A stretch of 28,890 nucleotides of DNA from a virus: IMG/VR virus record IMGVR_UViG_3300006736_000065, positions 1 through 28,890 of that record; one strand, 5' to 3'. Shown here one piece after another: positions 22,777-28,831 of this stretch. Each line of letters starts with the position of its first letter. Positions within the stretch are counted from its first letter, which is position 1. Made by a program: the position numbers and the translations under genes. Below the pieces are notes generated by a model, which worked only from the letters and a program-made list of their open reading frames with translations, was not told the origin of the DNA and did no database searches.

Positions 22777-22971
22777 ATGGGCAGAATAGTATATGTGCCT
22801 GACAAGAGAGAAAATCTTGTACAAGAGGCATTAAGTGATCTTTATTTGCTAAGGCAAGCTGTAGATTATCAATCTGGTACAACGGATTCGCGATTGAGCA
22901 TGATTGATAAAATTAGAAATAAGCTACAGAGAGTAGCCAAAGGTTTTGATGAGTCGCGCAAAGAAAACTAA
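22777..22971 (+). CDS. Hypothetical protein, 64 aa
   Basis: AAAGGAG lies 8 nt before the ATG. The product is soluble and helical (NLVQEALSDLYLLRQAVDY; SMIDKIRNKLQRVAKGFDE), with an amphipathic pattern suited to a helical hairpin. No motif is recognised. It overlaps the next gene by 23 nt in another frame. Confidence 0.75.
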   Translation: MGRIVYVPDKRENLVQEALSDLYLLRQAVDYQSGTTDSRLSMIDKIRNKLQRVAKGFDESRKEN

Positions 22972-23221
22972 GACCAAGAAAAAGTTTTTGAAGAGACCCA
23001 GGGGATTCAAGAAACTTAAAGAGAATCCAGAGGTAAGCAATTATCATATTAATCATGCGCGCCATGGATGTTATGAGGTGATTCTTCAAAGGAATGAGAA
23101 GATGTTATACTTAACTAACTTTCGTAATAAGAGGGCGGCACAAAAATTTATTGAGGCACACAAGAAAAATGAGGTCACAATCGATCCAGAAACTTGTATT
23201 CCCACCCCTGATTTTAAATAA
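22949..23221 (+). CDS. Basic hypothetical protein, 90 aa
   Basis: ATG 22949 is chosen over the adjacent TTG. The first 28 residues are strongly basic (SRAKKTKTKKKFLKRPRGF), and the rest has a strand-helix pattern (HGCYEVILQRNEKMLYLTNFRNKRAAQKFIEAHKK) resembling a small alpha/beta nucleic-acid-binding module. The family is not recognised. The overlap with the preceding gene points to coupled translation. Confidence 0.72.
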   Translation: MSRAKKTKTKKKFLKRPRGFKKLKENPEVSNYHINHARHGCYEVILQRNEKMLYLTNFRNKRAAQKFIEAHKKNEVTIDPETCIPTPDFK

Positions 23222-23281
23222 TAATTTACTATTTTTTAATGGTAAGTATATTTATAATTCATGATTTCAAAGGAGTATATT

Positions 23282-23497
23282 ATGAAAATCACATTTGCAA
23301 TGATCTTGCTAATGATTGTAGCCATTTGTGGCTGCACTACGGATGAACAAGCTGTTCCGGAACAGGTAACTGACGATGTTGTGGTAGGTGATACCACGGT
23401 CGAGGAAATGGACGATGGGGTAGTATCCTCTGACCTTCAGGTTTCTCTTGACGCGGCTGATGTTGTTCCTACTGTTGAAGAAGACGTAGAAAACTAA
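23282..23497 (+). CDS. Small putative lipoprotein, 71 aa
   Basis: AAAGGAG lies 7 nt before the ATG. The N-terminus MKITFAMILLMIVAICGCTT has one Lys, a hydrophobic core and Ile-Cys-Gly-Cys, a fair lipobox with Cys18 as the lipidation site. The mature part is short, acidic and low in complexity (many Val, Asp, Glu), likely disordered. An export or surface role in the infected cell is possible. A UUCG terminator follows 20 nt after the stop. Confidence 0.7.
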   Translation: MKITFAMILLMIVAICGCTTDEQAVPEQVTDDVVVGDTTVEEMDDGVVSSDLQVSLDAADVVPTVEEDVEN

Positions 23498-23516
23498 ACT
23501 AAAACTTGAGTTTTGT

Positions 23517-23538
23517 GCGCCTTCGGGCGCTTTTTTTT
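23517..23538 (+). terminator. Rho-independent terminator with UUCG loop
   Basis: GCGCC (23517-23521) and GGCGC (23526-23530) pair around TTCG, followed by eight T. The last T is immediately followed by the first base of the tRNA-Leu gene. Confidence 0.93.
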
Positions 23539-23626
23539 GGCCTTGTGGTGGAATTGGCATACACATCAGACTTAAAATCTGACGCCCGATACGGGTTTGC
23601 GGGTTCGAGTCCCGCCGAGGCTACCA
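23539..23626 (+). tRNA. tRNA-Leu (anticodon UAA), CCA encoded
   Basis: The acceptor GGCCTTG pairs with CGAGGCT through two wobbles. The anticodon arm is TCAGA-CTTAAAA-TCTGA with TAA at the anticodon position, the variable arm is long as required for Leu (CCCG-ATA-CGGG), and the T arm is GCGGG-TTCGAGT-CCCGC. The gene ends in ACCA. It reads UUA/UUG, codons common in this AT-rich genome. Confidence 0.95.
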
Positions 23627-23650
23627 GAATATTATATAAGGAGTAAAATT

Positions 23651-23749
23651 ATGAATGACATGCATCATCTTGAAAGTGACAAATTGTTCATGAAGATTAT
23701 GGTTGGCTTGGTCGCCAGCGCTATAATTTTTGTACTGTTTGGGCTATAG
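23651..23749 (+). CDS. Single-span membrane micropeptide, 32 aa
   Basis: A short gene lies between the two tRNA genes, with AAGGAG 8-9 nt before the ATG. The peptide has a charged start (MNDMHHLESDKLFMK) and then one hydrophobic span (IMVGLVASAIIFVLFGL) to the C-terminus. The strong ribosome site and the clean soluble-then-membrane design support a real gene. Function is unknown: a single-span membrane peptide could be holin-like, an envelope modulator or an accessory peptide. Confidence 0.6.
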   Translation: MNDMHHLESDKLFMKIMVGLVASAIIFVLFGL

Positions 23750-23755
23750 TTTCAT

Positions 23756-23829
23756 GCACCCGTAGCTCAGTGGATTAGAGCAACGGACTTCTAATCCGTA
23801 GGCCGCAGGTTCGAGTCCTGCCGGGTGTG
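23756..23829 (+). tRNA. tRNA-Arg (anticodon UCU)
   Basis: The acceptor GCACCCG pairs with CGGGTGT, the D arm is GCTC/GAGC, the anticodon arm ACGGA-CTTCTAA-TCCGT carries TCT, and the T arm is GCAGG-TTCGAGT-CCTGC. The discriminator is G, and CCA is not encoded (CTT follows), unlike the neighbouring tRNA-Leu. It reads AGA, frequent in the phage genes here. Confidence 0.95.
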
Positions 23830-23863
23830 CTTAACGTGAAAATTATTATTTCAAGGCCAGAGA

Positions 23864-24487
23864 ATGAAAAATAAAATTATGATTGACGAGATAGGCAAGC
23901 AGTTGGTAGATTTTTTACATAACGAAAGTGTTTGTTTAAAGGAAAACGCCGACGGACGCCTGGAATCTTTGAATTCAGAAGACAACCTTACAAATCGTTT
24001 GAGGAAAGAATTTGGAAACAAAATAAATATGTTGCCGAAGGAAGACAATAGAGCATTTGGTGATTTGGATATAGAGATTGGTGGGGTAGTTTATCCGATT
24101 AACATAAAGATGGTCGACCCAAAAAAAAGCACCACCTACAATGGAGGGGGTGTTAAGGTATTTAATCATGTCCTGTATGGTGGAAAAGATACAAACTGGT
24201 CGACCCTTGCTACAAAAATAAGCGGGAACAAACCAAAGAAAATTCATTCTGAATATTTCTATCTGGTTTATTACAAAAGAAGTGATAAGAAACCAGTGTT
24301 TGTTTCTTTAACTAATATCCACGAAGATTCAATTGTAACAAATCCCAGCAATCCCATACAGCTGAAGAAGGATATAAAAGTTAAGAAAAGGTCGTGTGCA
24401 GAAAAAGTAGATTTTATGACAGAATTATTTGGAGATATTTGTCGTAAAAAAGCAAAGCCTCACCTCATTCTGGAGGGAGCAGCATGA
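23864..24487 (+). CDS. Probable type II restriction endonuclease (PD-(D/E)xK-like)
   Basis: The 207-residue protein overlaps a DNA methyltransferase gene by ATGA, the usual layout of a type II system. It contains FGDLDIEIGGVVYPINIKMV: Asp67, then a beta strand ending Asn80-Ile-Lys82. This D-x(n)-NxK arrangement is a variant of the PD-(D/E)xK active site; MspI is a known enzyme with Asn in the middle position. A preceding basic helix (NLTNRLRKEFGNKINMLPKEDNR) and later strands (YFYLVYYKRSDKKPVFVSL) fit that fold. The target sequence cannot be read from the protein. It could attack competing phage DNA or host DNA. Ribosome site is modest (AAGG). Confidence 0.65.
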   Translation: MKNKIMIDEIGKQLVDFLHNESVCLKENADGRLESLNSEDNLTNRLRKEFGNKINMLPKEDNRAFGDLDIEIGGVVYPINIKMVDPKKSTTYNGGGVKVFNHVLYGGKDTNWSTLATKISGNKPKKIHSEYFYLVYYKRSDKKPVFVSLTNIHEDSIVTNPSNPIQLKKDIKVKKRSCAEKVDFMTELFGDICRKKAKPHLILEGAA

Positions 24488-25344
24488 GATTATACAATGA
24501 TGATTGCTTGAATGTTTTAAAGAATTTGCCTGATAATTCAATTGATTTAGTTTTGAATGATCCCCCCTATGGAACAACTTCTATCAAGTGGGATAAGATA
24601 TTAGATTTTGGTCTCATTTGGGAAGAACTACAGCGAGTAATGAAGCCAAAAACTAATGCTATATTTTTTGGAAGTCAGCCATTTTCTTCTCTTTTAATTA
24701 CATCTAAGCTTGATTGGTTTAAGTATGAATTAATATGGAACAAAAATAAATGTGGTAGTCCAGGTTTAGCAAAGAAAAGACCATTAAAAGTACATGAAAA
24801 CATTCTTGTTTTTGCAAACGGTACTAACGCCACGTATAATCCTATTATGGAAAGCGGTAAATCTTATGAAAGAAAGTGTAAAAGTCCGGACGGATATGGT
24901 ACTGGCACCAATACACATAAATATGGTTTCGGAAAAAATAAAATTACTCACATGAAGAACGACGGTACTCGGTATCCCAAGAGTATCTTGCATGCGTCGA
25001 GAAATTTCTCTGCACAGCAGACTATACATCCGACACAGAAGCCGACCAATATATTAAATTGGTTGATTATGACATATAGCAATCCAGGCGACGTGGTACT
25101 TGATTTTACGATGGGCTGTGGTTCAACTGGAGTTTCTGCTAAATTGACTGGCAGAGATTTTATCGGGATAGAGCTAGAAAAGAAATACTTTGATTTAGCC
25201 AAAGAACGTATAGAGTTAGTTGATTATACTATAGTAGATAAAAACAACTCTCAGCTTACAACTCAAATTCATACAGAAATGAAGACTGTACCTGAAGAAA
25301 AATATGAAAAAGCCTTTAACAAGAGATTCGAAAAAGATAAATAA
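24484..25344 (+). CDS. DNA adenine-N6 or cytosine-N4 methyltransferase, beta class
   Basis: The 286-residue enzyme has the catalytic DPPYG at residues 26-30 and the SAM-binding VLDFTMGCGSTGVSA around 205-220 near the C-terminus, followed by FIGIELEKKYFDLAKERI. Catalytic block first and SAM block last defines the beta class, which includes CcrM/HinfI-type and many phage enzymes. DPPY is compatible with both N6-adenine and N4-cytosine methylation. The last 40 residues form a charged tail beyond the usual core. It is coupled to the upstream endonuclease-like gene, so its most likely job is to protect phage DNA from that enzyme. Confidence 0.93.
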   Translation: MRLYNDDCLNVLKNLPDNSIDLVLNDPPYGTTSIKWDKILDFGLIWEELQRVMKPKTNAIFFGSQPFSSLLITSKLDWFKYELIWNKNKCGSPGLAKKRPLKVHENILVFANGTNATYNPIMESGKSYERKCKSPDGYGTGTNTHKYGFGKNKITHMKNDGTRYPKSILHASRNFSAQQTIHPTQKPTNILNWLIMTYSNPGDVVLDFTMGCGSTGVSAKLTGRDFIGIELEKKYFDLAKERIELVDYTIVDKNNSQLTTQIHTEMKTVPEEKYEKAFNKRFEKDK

Positions 25345-25368
25345 GGTTGTAAGAAGTCGAGAAAAACA

Positions 25369-26055
25369 ATGAAGAATAAAATTTTAATTATGATGTGCCT
25401 GACACTGTTCTGTTCATGCACTCGCGTGTATGTGGATACAAAGCCAAACCTCCCATTTGATTCTTTCGTGCGGATTGAGATGAAGCGTTACAAAGCAAAT
25501 TGTATTACTTGTGTGTTGGAAGCTGGCTCTGGCTCTGGAACTGTTGTGGCATCAAACAAAGTTTTGACTGCTGGGCATATATGTGCTGGGGTTCGTGAGA
25601 TGGTTGATAACGCAGCACAGTCTGAAGTTCTTGATAAAGTTCTTGTAACTATCCACGATGACAAAGAAAATACATATGCTGCAGTTGAGTTGAATATCCA
25701 CACTTCAAGAGATATCTGCTTAATGAAGACCGGCCGATCTTTGTTGGCGGATCCAATACCAGTCGCACGCGAAAATCCCTCACGGGGCAAAGTGGTATGG
25801 AGTATGATGGCACCAGATGGCGTTGCTGGAAAAGGCTTGGTCCCTGTTGTTTCTGGACATTTTGCCGGAGGCGATCGCCTAACGTCTGTCTTCACCATCC
25901 CTGCATATCCAGGTTCGTCAGGCGCTCCAATTCTTAACATCGCTGGTGAGATTGTTGGCCTTGTTTCACAAATCAACAAAAGGTTTCATCATATCGTTGT
26001 CTCGCCTTCACGCAGATCTTTAAAAGCTTTTATTTATTCCGGAGAAAGTAGATGA
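25369..26055 (+). CDS. Trypsin-like serine protease with signal/lipoprotein-like N-terminus
   Basis: The 228-residue protein begins MKNKILIMMCLTLFCSCTRV, a short signal sequence with Cys15 and Cys17; a lipobox is possible but not ideal. The catalytic triad is visible: His70 in VLTAGHIC, Asp115 in TSRDICLMK, and Ser184 in PAYPGSSGAPI. The GSGSGTVVASNKVLTAGH strand pair is typical of the chymotrypsin fold in the HtrA/V8 branch. There is no PDZ domain. It probably acts in the periplasm or at the envelope. The 3' end overlaps the next gene by 4 nt. The ribosome site is weak. Confidence 0.9.
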   Translation: MKNKILIMMCLTLFCSCTRVYVDTKPNLPFDSFVRIEMKRYKANCITCVLEAGSGSGTVVASNKVLTAGHICAGVREMVDNAAQSEVLDKVLVTIHDDKENTYAAVELNIHTSRDICLMKTGRSLLADPIPVARENPSRGKVVWSMMAPDGVAGKGLVPVVSGHFAGGDRLTSVFTIPAYPGSSGAPILNIAGEIVGLVSQINKRFHHIVVSPSRRSLKAFIYSGESR

Positions 26056-26357
26056 AATTAGTTAGAGATAACATTCCTGATATTATTGAGAAAGATGGTA
26101 AGACTTGTGAATATCACATTGCCAACCATGATGAATACAAGGCTCGCCTATACAAGAAGATGCGTGAGGAGCTTGACGAGTTTATTGACACGCCCTGCTA
26201 CGAAGAAGCAGCAGATATCTGGGAAGTTTTTATTGCGATATGCCATGTACATGAGCTAAGTATGATTCGTGTAGAATTAGCTGCGGAGGAAAAACGATAT
26301 AAGCGCGGCAAGTTTGATGATAGAATTATTTTAGAGAAGGTTGATGAAACTCGGTGA
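26052..26357 (+). CDS. MazG/HisE-like nucleoside-triphosphate pyrophosphohydrolase
   Basis: The 101-residue all-helical protein starts KLVRDNIPDIIEKDGKTCEYHIA, the opening of a common family of small phosphoribosyl-ATP pyrophosphohydrolase-like enzymes. It has the metal-binding EExxE at 39-43 and ExxD at 52-55 (EEAADIWE). Such enzymes hydrolyse nucleoside triphosphates to monophosphate and pyrophosphate. The substrate could be a noncanonical dNTP, or an alarmone as proposed for cyanophage MazG, but this is not shown by sequence. GGAG lies 8 nt before the ATG; ATGA overlap with the protease gene. Confidence 0.88.
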   Translation: MKLVRDNIPDIIEKDGKTCEYHIANHDEYKARLYKKMREELDEFIDTPCYEEAADIWEVFIAICHVHELSMIRVELAAEEKRYKRGKFDDRIILEKVDETR

Positions 26358-26532
26358 TTTGGTAAAAATTAACTCCGATACATTGCTTCAGCATGGAACG
26401 GTTGGTATCATAACCAGTATTTCAGAGGCATCGGTAATGTTTCCTTATGAAGTTGTATCTGTGACTTTTTCTGATACTCATACCATTGAAGGCATACCTG
26501 GGAGATGGGTTGAGGTTGTAAATGATAAATGA
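26344..26532 (+). CDS. MKLGDLV-type small SH3-like protein, 62 aa
   Basis: ATG 26344 gives MKLGDLVKINSDTLLQHGTVGIITSI, then VVSVTFSDTHTIEGIPGRWVEVV. The pattern of a GDLV strand, a G-x-G-I-I strand and a final WVEVV strand suits a small KOW/SH3-like barrel. It overlaps both neighbours, 14 nt upstream and 4 nt downstream. Function is unknown; it is one of at least five proteins with this opening in the window. Confidence 0.72.
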   Translation: MKLGDLVKINSDTLLQHGTVGIITSISEASVMFPYEVVSVTFSDTHTIEGIPGRWVEVVNDK

Positions 26533-26738
26533 AAGTGGGAGATTTAGTTAAGCTTGATCTTCATTTGAGTTTTACTAGTGGTATTAAATATGCTATTGGG
26601 ATACCATTCGATGCGATAGGTATAGTAATACAAGAAGAATGTGATGTTTGTAGTATTCTTTTTCCATCGCTGGATGATGAGATAAGAAGCTTTATAAAGA
26701 AAGACTTACAAGTTTTAAGTGAAAACGAATCTATTTAA
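26529..26738 (+). CDS. MKVGDLV-type small protein, 69 aa
   Basis: The product opens MKVGDLVKLDLHLSF, then AIGIPFDAIGIVIQEECDVCSILFPS, and ends with KDLQVLSENES, matching the barrel-like plan of its upstream neighbour with a longer first loop. It contains a CDVC pair that could be accidental. ATGA overlap with the preceding gene indicates coupled translation. Function is unknown; tandem position suggests duplication. Confidence 0.7.
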   Translation: MKVGDLVKLDLHLSFTSGIKYAIGIPFDAIGIVIQEECDVCSILFPSLDDEIRSFIKKDLQVLSENESI

Positions 26739-26742
26739 TAAT

Positions 26743-27288
26743 ATGAAAAGCATTTTAAAAAAGTGGAAAAACTTTCTCTTGAGGGAATCACTTAATGATT
26801 ATAATCAAGGTGGTATGATTAGGTTATATCATTTTACAAGAGGTACAGCACCCAAGTTGTTGTTAGACCCAGAATATTCTGTGACTCACGCTAACCCTTA
26901 TACACGAAAAGATTTTAATGTTTCACAACTACCGAGAATATATTTTTACGTTAATCTGGACCACACAGAAGAATTTGTTAGGCAAGGAGCAACACTTTAT
27001 AGTACCATGGTACCAATCAAAAATATATATGATTTAAGTGTTGATCCAGACAATCTTAAAGAAAAGGCTAGCCCTTATCCTGGGGTAACCACTGTACTAT
27101 ATGATAAAATATTGAGAAGTTTGGCCAATCAATTTCCGGAACATTGGAATACTGAAAGTCTTTTGGATCCTGGCACGCCTCCTTACGGTGGTGTGTTTTA
27201 TACCACAGGACAAATGGATATAGTAAGTTGGTTTGAGCCAATCGAAGTTCAAAAGTATAACTTAGATGATACAAACATGGAGGTTTAA
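26743..27288 (+). CDS. Leader-tagged protein with ADP-ribosyltransferase-like pattern, 181 aa
   Basis: ATG 26743 gives MKSILKKWKNFLLRESLNDY, a basic amphipathic helix ending LRE|S that resembles the T4 capsid-targeting leader (MKTYQEFIAE) and is shared with the genes at 27591 and 28832. The body reads MIRLYHFTRGTAPKLLL, then PRIYFYVNLDHTEEFV, VPIKNIYDL and GGVFYTTGQMDIVSWFEPIEV. The LYHxT start, aromatic second strand and late Glu are reminiscent of ADP-ribosyltransferase folds. That call is low-confidence; no full H-Y-E triad can be asserted. If both parts hold, it would be an internal head protein injected with DNA, like T4 Alt. No clear ribosome site is visible. An upstream start at 26719 is possible. 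Confidence 0.6.
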   Translation: MKSILKKWKNFLLRESLNDYNQGGMIRLYHFTRGTAPKLLLDPEYSVTHANPYTRKDFNVSQLPRIYFYVNLDHTEEFVRQGATLYSTMVPIKNIYDLSVDPDNLKEKASPYPGVTTVLYDKILRSLANQFPEHWNTESLLDPGTPPYGGVFYTTGQMDIVSWFEPIEVQKYNLDDTNMEV

Positions 27289-27289
27289 A

Positions 27290-27631
27290 TTGAAAGTTAA
27301 TGATGTTGTGTTCCAAGATTATCAAGGGATCAGACGCTTTGGCGTGATCACAAATAAGATAATTAAAGAAGACAGGTGGGCGTATGTAAGAGTGAAATGG
27401 TTTGGTGATCAAAAATACAAAAAGGCTATGGATGTACTTAGCCAGATGCGCGGAGGAAATCATTTCCTCGATGAATACCGAATCGATCAATTACACGCAT
27501 TAAATGTTAATCATGAAATTGATACCTTAAACAAATGCAAAAGATATGTAAATCGACGTCGTGTCTTAAAAAATAGGAGTCTTAATTCAAATGAAGGAAA
27601 TTTTAGAGAGTTGGAAAAGGTTTTTGAATGA
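27290..27631 (+). CDS. MKVNDVV-type protein, 113 aa
   Basis: A TTG start at 27290 follows GGAGG by 6 nt and gives MKVNDVVFQDYQGIRRFGVITNKI, in line with the other MKVGDLV proteins; the in-frame ATG at 27266 lies inside the previous gene. The middle AYVRVKWFGDQKYKKAMD completes the barrel-like part. A basic helical extension follows (HEIDTLNKCKRYVNRRRVLKNRSL), which the shorter relatives lack. Function is unknown. The last 41 nt overlap the next gene. Confidence 0.72.
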   Translation: MKVNDVVFQDYQGIRRFGVITNKIIKEDRWAYVRVKWFGDQKYKKAMDVLSQMRGGNHFLDEYRIDQLHALNVNHEIDTLNKCKRYVNRRRVLKNRSLNSNEGNFRELEKVFE

Positions 27632-28223
27632 GTCCTCGCTTTCGCGAGTTTATGGATTTATTCAAACAACTGACACTGCAATTATTTCAGCTTTTCGCGA
27701 CGACCCACTAGACCGGTCGAAGTGTGAAGATGCAGCCGTAGAGGAATCTGGCGAAGAAGGTACGACATTCCAAGTAAATCGGAGGAGAAGCCGCGACCTC
27801 AAAGCTGCAATGTTGTCTTTGAAATATGGTGTCACCAAAGTACGAGGAAGTTATATCGAAGATTTTGATACTCCTCAAGCTGTTGAAGTTACAGAAGAAA
27901 GTTTTTTTGTTGTTAATCTTGAAGAAGATCCTAATTTTATGAGTAATATCAAGAGATTAGGAGAAAAGTTTTGTCAAGATTCGGTACTTATTATTCCGAA
28001 AGGTGGCCAAGGTGCTCACCTCTTTGGAACAAACGATAGTGAATTTCCTGGGTACGGACAAAAGATTGAAGTTGGGAGTTTAAAGATGGGAGAAGAATCA
28101 GAATTTATGACGAGAGTCAATAAGCGTCCGCTCACCTTTACTGAAGGCCTTGAAACCTATAAGAATTTGTCTCGCAACGAGAGAATGGCTGTTAAGAATA
28201 TCGCAAAAGTGATTTTATCTTAA
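27591..28223 (+). CDS. Leader-tagged protein, 210 aa, weakly DUF3293-like
   Basis: The N-terminus MKEILESWKRFLNESSLSRV repeats the MKxILxxWKxFLxES leader of the 26743 gene and offers an LNE|S site like the T4 prohead protease target. The body has TAIISAFRDDP, NRRRSRDLKAAMLSLKYGVTKVRGSYIED and VTEESFFVVN, a layout that recalls DUF3293 (a domain of unknown function) though I cannot confirm it. The C-terminal part (GAHLFGTNDSEFPGYGQKIEVG) is not recognised. AGGAG lies 11 nt before the ATG. Packaging into the head is an inference from the leader. Confidence 0.68.
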   Translation: MKEILESWKRFLNESSLSRVYGFIQTTDTAIISAFRDDPLDRSKCEDAAVEESGEEGTTFQVNRRRSRDLKAAMLSLKYGVTKVRGSYIEDFDTPQAVEVTEESFFVVNLEEDPNFMSNIKRLGEKFCQDSVLIIPKGGQGAHLFGTNDSEFPGYGQKIEVGSLKMGEESEFMTRVNKRPLTFTEGLETYKNLSRNERMAVKNIAKVILS

Positions 28224-28243
28224 CAAATTAACGATATTCTAGT

Positions 28244-28251
28244 ACTATTTA
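28244..28251 (+). promoter_or_regulatory. ACTATTTA motif
   Basis: Exact copy of the octamer at 14193, 21936 and 28819. It lies 63 nt before the preferred start at 28315 and 6 nt before an in-frame ATG at 28258 that has no ribosome site. Confidence 0.35.
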
Positions 28252-28314
28252 CTTACGATGTATTTACCATTAACAGGATTTGAAAAACATTGTGAGGATA
28301 AAAGAGGTATTAAA

Positions 28315-28614
28315 ATGAAAGTCGGTTCAATTTCGTCACAGATGGTTAGGCCCATGCAGCCGAGCCAATCTGTACAAACACAGAATCAGAATGTTAACAA
28401 TCAGAATGACAATCAAAAGTCTCAGAATAATGCAGCCAGTATTACAAGTGAGAAATTTAACAGTCATAATTCCAAATGTAGTATGAGCACAGAAGATTTT
28501 TTGAAGTTACACAACTCAGGTATAGAACAGATAGCCGACGCTATTAAAGATGTGATGGCACTAAAAGTTATGGAAAAGGCTTTGGAAGTTATTGATAAAA
28601 TAGTTTCGGATTGA
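28315..28614 (+). CDS. Hypothetical Gln/Asn-rich protein, 99 aa
   Basis: The start at 28315 has AAAGAGG about 8 nt upstream; an in-frame ATG at 28258 lacks a ribosome site. Residues 10-50 are low in complexity and rich in Gln, Asn and Ser (QPSQSVQTQNQNVNNQNDNQ), probably disordered. The C-terminal half is helical with an amphipathic pattern (STEDFLKLHNSGIEQIADAIKDVMALKVMEKALEVIDKIV). The function is not recognised. Confidence 0.7.
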   Translation: MKVGSISSQMVRPMQPSQSVQTQNQNVNNQNDNQKSQNNAASITSEKFNSHNSKCSMSTEDFLKLHNSGIEQIADAIKDVMALKVMEKALEVIDKIVSD

Positions 28615-28617
28615 CTG

Positions 28618-28797
28618 ATGGATGTAGGCGACCTAGTGGCGGATAAAACAAAGCCTGGCTCACGTGGTATTATTGTTGAGGTTAGATCGATGACTAACAA
28701 AAGATCTAAGAATGTCTATACAACTTATTTGGTGCATTGGTTCGACACAGAGTTCAAGTCGACGCACGGCCCAACCCAGCTGGCCTTGATAGTTTAA
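28618..28797 (+). CDS. MDVGDLV-type small SH3-like protein, 59 aa
   Basis: The gene starts 3 nt after the previous stop and gives MDVGDLVADKTKPGSRGIIVEVRS, then VYTTYLVHWFDTEFKSTHGPTQLALIV. The GDLV strand, a G-I-I-V strand and the YLVHWFD strand match the small barrel pattern of the other family members. It has no strong ribosome site of its own and probably relies on coupling to the upstream gene. Function is unknown. Confidence 0.72.
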   Translation: MDVGDLVADKTKPGSRGIIVEVRSMTNKRSKNVYTTYLVHWFDTEFKSTHGPTQLALIV

Positions 28798-28812
28798 CTG
28801 TCATTATAAACG

Positions 28813-28826
28813 TAAATAACTATTTA
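28813..28826 (+). promoter_or_regulatory. TAAATA-AC-TATTTA palindrome with CTATTTA motif
   Basis: A perfect 6-bp inverted repeat around AC contains the ACTATTTA octamer (28819-28826). It ends 5 nt before the ATG at 28832, where no Shine-Dalgarno sequence is present. The same CTATTTA-5 nt-ATG arrangement occurs at 26731-26745. Confidence 0.35.
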
Positions 28827-28831
28827 TTGTT

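Noticed and set aside
25488-25979. 163-residue open frame on the - strand
   Set aside because: It is opposite the protease gene whose catalytic triad is intact; composition is that of a reverse-strand shadow.
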